Shown here: positions 17,482 through 24,374 of the stretch, one piece after another
Position numbering within the stretch: position 1 is the first letter of the stretch
Layout of the letters: each line of letters opens with the position of its first letter
Assembly (NCBI GenBank): GCA_964592125.1
Contig: CAZQBV010000011.1
Span: forward strand, 1-46,162
DNA length: 46,162 nt
Reading direction: 5' to 3'
Source: UBA5399 sp964592125
Lineage (GTDB): Bacteria > Bacillota > Clostridia > Christensenellales > Christensenellaceae
Translations under genes and position numbers: made by a program
Notes under the pieces: model-generated
The model's input: only the letters and a program-made list of their open reading frames with translations
The model's database searches: none
Told to the model about the DNA's origin: nothing

Positions 17482-17671
17482 ATACTGATCCCTGATAGAA
17501 ATATCGCAAAAGCGATATTTCTATCACTGCCATACGGCAGTTCCAAAACGCTCTGCATTTTGGATGGAATCACTATTGAACGACATTCCCGCTCGAAAAA
17601 TAAAAAACTATTTTTCAAGTCGCGCATATTGCGCGTGATTTGAAACAAATGTTTCAAATCGGAATTGGTAT
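17482..17671 (+). repeat. Hairpin-rich interspersed element, copy 1
   Basis: About 190 bp between hppA and ansA. Ordered inverted repeats: GATAGAAATATCGC with its complement; CTGCC/GGCAG; CCAAAA/TTTTGG; GAAAAATA/TATTTTTC; CGCGCA/TGCGCG; and GATTTGAAACA/TGTTTCAAATC. The ends form imperfect terminal inverted repeats (ATACTGATCCCTGAT against ATACCAATTCCGAT, about 11 matches with one gap). A close copy in the same orientation is at 32334-32566. It has no coding capacity, which suggests a MITE-like element or a repeated structured RNA. Both flanking genes are on the minus strand. Confidence 0.8.
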
Positions 17672-17702
17672 AAGATTAAAAGCAACTTAAAAAGATGCAT
17701 AC

Positions 17703-17734
17703 AAAAAGGCTGCAGCAAAACTGACAGCCTTTTT
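17703..17734 (-). terminator. Terminator of hppA
   Basis: AAAAAGGCTG (17703-17712) pairs with CAGCCTTTTT (17725-17734). On the minus strand the stem ends in a T-run just after the hppA stop. Confidence 0.85.
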
Positions 17735-17754
17735 GCAATTCAATCTTGAACTGA

Positions 17755-19713
17755 TTAACTTAGGAACAATGGAGCAAATACCACTGCCACAATACTCATC
17801 AACTTAATGAGTATATTAAGAGAAGGGCCGGCAGTATCCTTCAATGGATCTCCGACAGTGTCTCCAACAATAGAGGCCTTGTGAGCCTCACTGTTTTTGC
17901 CGCCGTAGTTTCCATCTTCAATATACTTCTTGGCATTATCCCAAGCGCCGCCCGAATTGGCCATTTTGATTGCCAAAAGAACCCCGGTAACAGTGGCGCC
18001 TGCCAGCAATCCAGCCAAAGCCACCTTTCCCAGAAAAATGCCCACCAGCAAAGGCGCAACAATTGCTAGTATGCCGGGCAACAGCATTTCTTTAAGAGCA
18101 GCTTTTGTGCTGATATCTACGCAACTTGCATAATCTGGTTTGCTGGTGCCTTTCATAATTCCGGGATCGGCTTTGAATTGGCGACGAACTTCGCTAATCA
18201 TATGGTTTGCTGCCTTGGAAACAGATTCGATAGTAAGGGCGGAGAACAGAAACGTTAACATACCGCCAATAAACAAACCTGCAATAACCACCGGATCTAC
18301 CAAATTTACCACAGTGATTCCCACGGCTTCGGAGTAGGCAACAAAAAGAGCCAGAGCTGTAAGTGCAGCAGAGCCAATGGAAAAACCCTTTCCAATGGCG
18401 GCGGTGGTGTTGCCCACGCTGTCCAAATGATCCGTAATTTTTCGAACGGATTCATCTGCTCCGCTCATTTGAGCTATTCCTCCAGCGTTATCTGCAATGG
18501 GGCCGTAGGCATCCACAGATATGATTACCCCAACCGTGGCCAACATTCCCAGTGCGGCCAATACTACACCAAAGGCGCCTGCTGCTGAATATGCTGCAAT
18601 AATTGCTATAGCCAAAGTAAGCATAGGCAGAGACGTGCTTTTCATGCCTATGGCATAGCCTGTTAATATGTTCGTAGCACTGCTGGTTTGCGAAGATTCT
18701 GCAATGCTTCTGACGGACTTGTGCTTGGCTGAGGTAAAAATTTCGGTAAACTGGCCAATGAGTACACCAGCAACAATACCGCACAATACACCGAAGAAAT
18801 ATTGCAATGTACCAGTTAAGGTAATAGACAATGTGAAGGCAGAAACGACCAATAATCCTGCAGCAAGGTATGTACCCAAATTGAGCGTGCGTGCAACATC
18901 TTTTGTTTTTACCAATCGGACAACCAAAATACCCAGAATAGAGGAGGCAATGCCGCAGCCCACCAACAGCATAACAAATGTGGCACCTGCATCTTTGGCG
19001 ATGGTTACAGTAAGCAGCATAGCTGCAACAATGCACCCTACATAACTTTCGAAAAGATCGGCACCCATGCCGGCTACGTCACCTACGTTATCGCCTACGT
19101 TATCTGCTATTACGGCAGGGTTTCTGGGGTCATCTTCGGGAATGCCGGCCTCCACCTTGCCAACCAAGTCGGCACCAACATCTGCAGCTTTGGTATAAAT
19201 ACCACCGCCAACCCTGCAAAACAGTGCAATGGAACTGGCACCCAATGAAAACCCAGTTAGCATGTTATAATCCTTAAAAACCAAAGAAACGATGCATACG
19301 CCCAGCGCACCCAAACCAACCACCAACAAACCCATAATTGCACCGCCGGAAAAAGCCACTTTAAACGCACTTTCTATGTTTTTTTGAGCAGAGGATGCTG
19401 TGCGCACATTTGCAATGACAGCAAAACGCATACCAATGTATCCGGCTAAGATAGAAAAGATTGCACCAATTACAAATGGAATGGCCATTTTCCACCCTAG
19501 AGCAGGAATTGCAGTAAGCACAACTGTCATTACAACTAAAAATATTGCCAATACCTTATATTGCCGTTTTAGGTAGGCCATGGCACCTGCGCGAATATAA
19601 CCGGAAATTTCTTCCATAGACTTATTTTCAATTGGAATCTTTTTGATGCTGTTGCCCAACAACAATGCAACCACCAATGCTACTGCACATATTGCTATCA
19701 CTAAAAAAAACAT
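17755..19713 (-). CDS. hppA: Membrane-bound K+-stimulated pyrophosphatase (ion pump)
   Basis: This 652-residue polytopic enzyme couples pyrophosphate hydrolysis to export of H+ or Na+. The signature substrate site KAADVGADLVGKVEAGIPEDD is followed by NPAVIADNVGDNVGD; more acidic motifs occur in ISVDAYGPIADNAGG and GDTVGDPLKDTAGP near the C-terminus. The GNTTAAIGKG segment has alanine where K+-independent enzymes have lysine (family knowledge), so it should be K+-stimulated. Whether H+ or Na+ is pumped cannot be decided by eye. The ATG has GGAGGG 6 bases upstream. It is transcribed alone. Confidence 0.95.
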   Translation of the reverse strand: MFFLVIAICAVALVVALLLGNSIKKIPIENKSMEEISGYIRAGAMAYLKRQYKVLAIFLVVMTVVLTAIPALGWKMAIPFVIGAIFSILAGYIGMRFAVIANVRTASSAQKNIESAFKVAFSGGAIMGLLVVGLGALGVCIVSLVFKDYNMLTGFSLGASSIALFCRVGGGIYTKAADVGADLVGKVEAGIPEDDPRNPAVIADNVGDNVGDVAGMGADLFESYVGCIVAAMLLTVTIAKDAGATFVMLLVGCGIASSILGILVVRLVKTKDVARTLNLGTYLAAGLLVVSAFTLSITLTGTLQYFFGVLCGIVAGVLIGQFTEIFTSAKHKSVRSIAESSQTSSATNILTGYAIGMKSTSLPMLTLAIAIIAAYSAAGAFGVVLAALGMLATVGVIISVDAYGPIADNAGGIAQMSGADESVRKITDHLDSVGNTTAAIGKGFSIGSAALTALALFVAYSEAVGITVVNLVDPVVIAGLFIGGMLTFLFSALTIESVSKAANHMISEVRRQFKADPGIMKGTSKPDYASCVDISTKAALKEMLLPGILAIVAPLLVGIFLGKVALAGLLAGATVTGVLLAIKMANSGGAWDNAKKYIEDGNYGGKNSEAHKASIVGDTVGDPLKDTAGPSLNILIKLMSIVAVVFAPLFLS

Positions 19714-19923
19714 ACAGATCCCTCCTTTTCACTATTTATTTTTTTGCTATGCACTATGTTTTTTGTTATTTGAATATTGTTTAATTCGAGTTTCGCATAT
19801 TGTCTGTGTGCTACAATTTTATTTTACCATATTTACCAAAAACTACCTAGTGTTACTTTGAAATATTTATTGCAATGCTTGTTTGACATATAGTGTAGAG
19901 GGGAAGAGAGGGAGAAGGAAAAT

Positions 19924-19958
19924 AAAAAAAGAACTTGCGCAATCTGCGCAAATTCTTT
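19924..19958 (-). terminator. Terminator of the methyltransferase-permease pair
   Basis: On the minus strand, GAATTTGCGCA/TGCGCAAGTTC (one mismatch, 3-nt loop) is followed by seven T, 30 bp after the permease stop. Confidence 0.85.
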
Positions 19959-19990
19959 TCCTGTTTATACATTTTGGATACATATGAATT

Positions 19991-21553
19991 TTAGACGTAT
20001 TCAAAATCGTCTGGTGATTTAAACCATTTATTTCGACCTAGGTGGAACAGGAAGCATAGCCCTGCCATAATGAGATAGCTGATAAAGAAAGGAGAATCGG
20101 GGAAGATCCCCAACTGCGCACTGTTTATAAAGCCAAAGAATGCCAATGCGGCTGCAACCAAAAAAGCCCATGCAGTTTTATCCAACCGTTTGTCTATAAT
20201 GAATGTGACAGCAGACCCCCAAATAAGCCCGGTTACAATGGCTCCGGAATGAATAGCGGGTACGCCATTCCACATCACACCGCTTCCAATAAGCATATTG
20301 GACATTTCCGGCGTATATTGCATCAGCCCATTCACGGGTTCTGTCCATACATCGAATACACCCACTGCACCTGTTACTTGGGAATACACATAATCGCCAA
20401 CGGCAGGAAGCATGGCGATGATTACCGCGGCAAAATGCTTTACCTTGTTTTCTTTGAATGCCTGAGCCACCATAACCACTGCACACCAGAAGAAGGTAAT
20501 GGCGCAAATGGCAGCGGGGATGACAGAATTGATAAACACGAAGAACCCGAAGATTCCTGCCAGACCCAATACCACACCACCCATCCATGAATAGGCGGCA
20601 CCTGCATTTTGTTTTTTTAGACCGGGGTGCCCCAGCCAAACTGTGTTGGGAACTACGCCACCAAACATTGCAGAGATCATAGTGCAAATACCATCCGCAA
20701 ACTGTGCCTCGCGTACATTATATTGATCGCCAGCAACATTTGCAGATTCCACATTGTCCATTGTTTCTACAAAGTTGTAGATTTCCACCGGAATAACCAC
20801 AGCAAGGTAGGGTGCCACTAAAATGAAACCATTGCCCAGTGACTGGAACATATTTGCCGGATTGGGTATAAAAAGACCAATGCCCGAAAAATCTGGCTGA
20901 ACGCGCCCCAGAATAATCGCATATACGATACCCGCAATAACCGAAACCAGTAACGGAGGAATTTTACCCGGGAACATATAGCCGCCAAACAACCCCAATA
21001 TAGCAATCAACAGGATTGGAAGCCCCAGTATGGGATCGCCAAACACGTCGAATATGCCCTGTGTGGCCATCCAAATAAATCCTACGCCTGCAATGGTGCC
21101 CAGCAGTGCTGCACGCGGCAACATTTTTTTGACATACGGGCCAATAATGCCGCCAATAAATTCTATGGCACCACCAACAAACGTGGCTGCAACAGCGGCT
21201 GCCCATACCAGTTCGGGATCGCCAATGGCATAATGCAGCGGGATAATGACACCATACAAAAAAACGAACATAGCAGGTGTAGATACCCCCGATGGCAGTG
21301 CCGTTACATCGGCACGCTGTTCTTTTTTGGAAAGCCTGTGCGCCATGTATGCATAGTAAATGCCGGATAGCATTAGCCCAATGGACATACCTGGAATAAC
21401 CCTGCCAAACACAATCTCATTTGGCCAGCCCAACATTCCCGTTAAAACGGAAATAACAATGATGTAGTTTATGATATTGCCGGCAATGGAATATGCCAGC
21501 CCACCTACATCGCCCGCTCTAAAAAACGGAATCAATGATTTTTGTTTGTTCAC
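19991..21553 (-). CDS. NCS2-type permease (xanthine/uracil/AzgA-like), substrate unknown
   Basis: This 520-residue membrane protein with about 12-14 hydrophobic helices resembles the NCS2 nucleobase permeases, with the RAGDVGG N-terminal segment, LPSGVSTP, and a conserved acidic segment VETMDNVESANVAGD. It departs from purine-transporting AzgA proteins in the following NTVWLGHPG region, so I do not assign a substrate. The GTG at 21553 is chosen because GGGGG is 7 bases upstream; a TTG at 21559 is too close to it. It lies 136 bp downstream of the MtmB-like gene on the same strand and shares its terminator, suggesting it carries a substrate or product of that enzyme (inference). Confidence 0.82.
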   Translation of the reverse strand: MNKQKSLIPFFRAGDVGGLAYSIAGNIINYIIVISVLTGMLGWPNEIVFGRVIPGMSIGLMLSGIYYAYMAHRLSKKEQRADVTALPSGVSTPAMFVFLYGVIIPLHYAIGDPELVWAAAVAATFVGGAIEFIGGIIGPYVKKMLPRAALLGTIAGVGFIWMATQGIFDVFGDPILGLPILLIAILGLFGGYMFPGKIPPLLVSVIAGIVYAIILGRVQPDFSGIGLFIPNPANMFQSLGNGFILVAPYLAVVIPVEIYNFVETMDNVESANVAGDQYNVREAQFADGICTMISAMFGGVVPNTVWLGHPGLKKQNAGAAYSWMGGVVLGLAGIFGFFVFINSVIPAAICAITFFWCAVVMVAQAFKENKVKHFAAVIIAMLPAVGDYVYSQVTGAVGVFDVWTEPVNGLMQYTPEMSNMLIGSGVMWNGVPAIHSGAIVTGLIWGSAVTFIIDKRLDKTAWAFLVAAALAFFGFINSAQLGIFPDSPFFISYLIMAGLCFLFHLGRNKWFKSPDDFEYV

Positions 21554-21601
21554 TTCCAAACCCCCTTGTTGAACAAATAGTTTTTATTGTAATGTCTTTG
21601 C

Positions 21602-21674
21602 ACATATCAAACATAAGAAATTAAGGTTGATATGTATAAAGAGCATTGAACAACAGTTTTGATGATGAAAACTG
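21602..21674 (-). other. Two hairpins between methyltransferase and permease genes
   Basis: Inverted repeats ACATATCAA/TTGATATGT (21602-21610, 21627-21635) and CAGTTTT/AAAACTG (21654-21660, 21668-21674). Neither carries a T-run, so they look like RNA processing or stability elements inside an operon rather than terminators. Confidence 0.5.
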
Positions 21675-21689
21675 CAAGCCATAAACGAT

Positions 21690-23057
21690 CTATAGATACA
21701 GCCCCATTTCTTGTAGTTCTGTCTTTACCTCTATATACATTTGCTCCCATTCTGGCAGTGGCTGTATGGTTTGCATATTGTATGCCTTGTTGAAAGGCTT
21801 GCCTTCGTTGCCGGTTTTAAATACATGCTCGTATTTTGAAACCAGTTTTAGAATCATTTGGTTTGCCTCACTTCGGGAGATGCCTTGCTTGGCAGCTGCC
21901 TTGCCCACTTCGCCCATAAGGCGAACTTCCAGCCCTGTGCCATGTGGCTTTAGACCGTCACACGAACCAACACCTTCCAGATGACCGCCCGAAACGGTAA
22001 TGCAAAGTGCGTTGGCAGCAACTTCGTATAGAAGCTCTTTGGTTACGGCACCGCTTTTTGGATAAATATCGCACACAATAATAGATGGGGCACAGGCATC
22101 GAAGGCCTGACATGTTAAACTTTGAAGCCACATGCATTCTGGCGCAGAAGTAGCAATATAATTGATGTGTATGGGATGACACAAGTGATAATCGGCACGG
22201 CACAACAAGTTGCCTGCCAACATGGAAGCAATCATGCATACTGCGGCACCGGCTGCGCCCCCAGCTAGGCCGCCCACCATTACGCAAGCCAGTGTTACAT
22301 TGCGGATGCCAGTATTTATGGAATTGGCGGCGCGTACCAAATTATCTCGATTTATTATAAGTTCATTTAGCAATGCCACCAAATGTGAATCGCACTGCCG
22401 TAGCATGCCCGATGCAGTGGCAGCCAAATCGCCAATTTCCGAAACGCTACTTTCCCCGGCTAACATACCTATGCCAGGTCTGCCTGAAAAGGCAGCGGCC
22501 TGATGCAGATAGGAAAGTTCTCTGCGCACAGCCAAAACTTCGCTAGGTTCACCTGAACGTACCTCGAAGCCATCCACATCCACAAGAGAACCACAAGTGA
22601 TAAGGTCTACCACTGGTTCTTGTGTCCAGCTGCGCACGGTTGGCAAAAACAACCATTCCGGGGTGGGGCAGCCAGGGTTGCCTGCCCATACAGCAGGTTT
22701 GCGGGAATCCTCCGGTTTTCTGGCGTAAAGTGTATATGCATCTTTACCTTTGCCCATGGTTAAAGTTTGTCGGGCGTTTTTGGCTGCATCGTCTATTTCA
22801 TCCTCTGTAAAGTGAATGACACGCCCGGTGTCTATATTGTAAACACCAGTTTCCAGTAAAAGCTGCCGTGCTGCTTCGTAAAACTTGGCAGCCTTCGCTT
22901 GGTCTGTTAAAACAATTTCGTCGGCTTCACGAGATAGACCGTATTCTGCCACTATTTCTGCAGTTTTAATGGCAATATAATCCAAATCCCAGTTGTCTTT
23001 ACTTACCTTTTCCCCGGTGTAGCTTCTTTCTACCAATTCCAAATAATTTTTATACAT
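21690..23057 (-). CDS. MtmB-family methylamine methyltransferase homologue without pyrrolysine
   Basis: This 455-residue protein aligns along its length with monomethylamine:corrinoid methyltransferase MtmB: N-terminal GEKVSKDNWDLDYI, FTEDEIDDA, a GRPGIGM segment, SHLVALLNEL, and a C-terminal GLEVRLMGEVGKA. In archaeal MtmB the GRPGMGV segment is followed by pyrrolysine (UAG) at residue 202. Here the aligned residue is Leu199, encoded by TTA (22461-22463). A conserved acidic GGIEE stretch also appears as GGAAG. The substrate is therefore unlikely to be assigned by homology. The gene ends in TAG, and no corrinoid protein, PylS or PylT is nearby. The ATG at 23057 has GAAAGG 7 bases upstream; an ATG at 23063 lies too close. 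Confidence 0.85.
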   Translation of the reverse strand: MYKNYLELVERSYTGEKVSKDNWDLDYIAIKTAEIVAEYGLSREADEIVLTDQAKAAKFYEAARQLLLETGVYNIDTGRVIHFTEDEIDDAAKNARQTLTMGKGKDAYTLYARKPEDSRKPAVWAGNPGCPTPEWLFLPTVRSWTQEPVVDLITCGSLVDVDGFEVRSGEPSEVLAVRRELSYLHQAAAFSGRPGIGMLAGESSVSEIGDLAATASGMLRQCDSHLVALLNELIINRDNLVRAANSINTGIRNVTLACVMVGGLAGGAAGAAVCMIASMLAGNLLCRADYHLCHPIHINYIATSAPECMWLQSLTCQAFDACAPSIIVCDIYPKSGAVTKELLYEVAANALCITVSGGHLEGVGSCDGLKPHGTGLEVRLMGEVGKAAAKQGISRSEANQMILKLVSKYEHVFKTGNEGKPFNKAYNMQTIQPLPEWEQMYIEVKTELQEMGLYL

Positions 23058-23073
23058 GAACATACCTTTCTAC

Positions 23074-23112
23074 TATATGAAACAGCTTTTTCTTGTTTCT
23101 CTGTTTCGCATA
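23074..23112 (-). promoter_or_regulatory. Hairpin in the MtmB-like gene leader
   Basis: GAAACAG and CTGTTTC pair across a short loop, with the stem extended by ATATG/CATAT past a 2-nt bulge. It lies just upstream of the ribosome binding site in a leader of about 140 nt. A regulatory role is possible but not shown. Confidence 0.4.
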
Positions 23113-23206
23113 TTTTTGATAAAGCATCAACCCAATTATTCGGGTACTGATCGCTTTGGCACATAGAATAACTTCTTGTTTGCGATAGATGATACAATAC
23201 TATCCC

Positions 23207-23235
23207 ATTATAGTTTTGTGTTCACAAGCGGTCAA
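23207..23235 (-). promoter_or_regulatory. Promoter of the MtmB-like gene
   Basis: On the minus strand, -35 TTGACC (23230-23235), 17-bp spacer, and -10 TATAAT (23207-23212). Confidence 0.75.
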
Positions 23236-23360
23236 TACTTGTGCAACAGATTGTAAAAATCTTTATTTCGCTTCCCTAATATATTATCTAATATTATTTG
23301 AGAAGTAAAAAGTTCAGATGTGTTGTTCATCATCCAGTTGGTTATGCCCAAGAACATAAA

Positions 23361-23395
23361 ACAAAAACCCCATAAACCTACATGGCTACGGGGTT
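23361..23395 (-). terminator. Terminator of tRNA-Cys
   Basis: On the minus strand AACCCC (23390-23395) pairs with GGGGTT (23366-23371), followed by TTTGTTTT, five bases after the tRNA 3' end. Confidence 0.75.
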
Positions 23396-23400
23396 CGTAA

Positions 23401-23474
23401 TGGAGGCGCCACCCAGATTTGAACTGGGGGTAAAGGATTTGCAGTCCTCTGCCTTACCGCTTGGCTATGGCGCC
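23401..23474 (-). tRNA. tRNA-Cys (GCA anticodon)
   Basis: A complete cloverleaf on the minus strand: acceptor GGCGCCA pairing with TGGCGCC; D-arm; anticodon stem GAGGA/TCCTT around CTGCAAA (anticodon GCA); T-arm CCCAG/CTGGG with TTCAAAT; a T discriminator base and an encoded CCA (23401-23403). It is transcribed as a single gene with its own promoter and terminator. Confidence 0.95.
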
Positions 23475-23505
23475 ATAAGGCCTTTTGGTGCGCAACACTT
23501 GTCCT

Positions 23506-23534
23506 ATTATATATAGTTTTGAAATGGATGTCAA
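23506..23534 (-). promoter_or_regulatory. Promoter of tRNA-Cys
   Basis: On the minus strand, a consensus -35 TTGACA (23529-23534), 17-bp spacer and consensus -10 TATAAT (23506-23511). It is the strongest promoter in the window by match to consensus. Confidence 0.85.
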
Positions 23535-23595
23535 GCACAGACACAAGCACAAAAAAAGAACAAATGCAAAATACATATCCAGTAAAATGAAAAGA

Positions 23596-24267
23596 CTAGC
23601 CGAAAACTCCAAACCTGTACCCCACACCCCAAACAGTGTAGATATAGTGCTGGTAGGGGCGGATACGGTTTCGTAAGGATTTCACATGGGAATCTACAGT
23701 GCGGTCTGCTCCTTGAAAATCCTGCCCCCAAACTTCATTTAAAAGTGTTTCGCGAGAATGTGCTTGGTTGGGATTGGTCATGAAAAACACAAGTAAAATA
23801 TATTCCCGAGGAGAAAGTGGTACTTGTACATTGTCAATTACTACTTCTCGGGCATCTAAATTTACAGTTATTTCTCCGGCGGATAGGAAGGAACGCTTTG
23901 TCATTTTGTTGCAACGTTGCAGCAATACCTGTGTACGTGCCGCCAATTCAGAAGCATAGAAAGGCTTTGTAACATAATCATCCGCACCTACAGCAAAGGC
24001 TTTTAGCTTGTCCGACTCGCCTGTTTTTGAAGAGAGAAAAATGAACGGAATGTCTGATGATTTGCGAAGCTGTCTACAAACCGTATATCCATCCAGTTCC
24101 AGTAACACAATATCCGAAATCACTAAATCATACTCTTTGTGACGCAACAATTTCAATGCGGCGATGCCATCCTCGGCTTCATCAAGCTGCAATTGTTTTT
24201 TCTCCAATGCTTCGCGCACTTTAATTCGAGTTTTTCGGTCATCATCCACAATTAATACATGGATCAT
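23596..24267 (-). CDS. OmpR/PhoB-family response regulator, orphan
   Basis: This 223-residue regulator has an N-terminal receiver domain (DDD near residue 8, the phospho-acceptor Asp in LVISDIVLLELDG, SSKTGE, and the Lys of YVTKPF) and a C-terminal winged-helix DNA-binding domain ending TVWGVGYRFG. No histidine kinase is adjacent. It is divergent from an ABC exporter gene and shares a 107-bp intergenic region containing a possible binding site, so it probably regulates itself and/or that exporter (inference). AAGGAGC precedes the ATG. Confidence 0.92.
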   Translation of the reverse strand: MIHVLIVDDDRKTRIKVREALEKKQLQLDEAEDGIAALKLLRHKEYDLVISDIVLLELDGYTVCRQLRKSSDIPFIFLSSKTGESDKLKAFAVGADDYVTKPFYASELAARTQVLLQRCNKMTKRSFLSAGEITVNLDAREVVIDNVQVPLSPREYILLVFFMTNPNQAHSRETLLNEVWGQDFQGADRTVDSHVKSLRNRIRPYQHYIYTVWGVGYRFGVFG

Positions 24268-24297
24268 AACAAGCTCCTTTTTTGGAAGTATATTTGT

Positions 24298-24356
24298 ATT
24301 ATAGCAAAGAAATATGAACAGTGAACATTTTCTTTTTATGTAATGTATACTATACT
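24298..24356. promoter_or_regulatory. Divergent promoters with TGAACA direct repeat
   Basis: Minus strand (regulator): -35 TTCACT (24320-24325), 16-bp spacer, -10 TATAAT (24298-24303). Plus strand (exporter): -10 TATACT at 24346-24351 with a weak TGAACA at -35. Two TGAACA hexamers 7 bp apart (24315-24320 and 24322-24327) overlap both -35 regions, the kind of tandem site OmpR-family regulators bind. Confidence 0.5.
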
Positions 24357-24374
24357 GTGTGTTGGAGGAAAGTT

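Noticed and set aside
17472..17657. Small minus-strand open frame of 61 codons across repeat copy 1
   Set aside because: It lies wholly within the hairpin-rich element, follows its inverted repeats, and is not preserved in copy 2.
18488..19036. Cysteine-rich 182-codon frame inside hppA
   Set aside because: It is a shifted frame of the pyrophosphatase gene on the same strand; the hppA frame carries the conserved motifs.
22461..22463. Possible in-frame stop or pyrrolysine codon in the MtmB-like gene
   Set aside because: The codon at the pyrrolysine position is TTA (Leu) and the frame is open throughout; no TAG occurs inside the gene.
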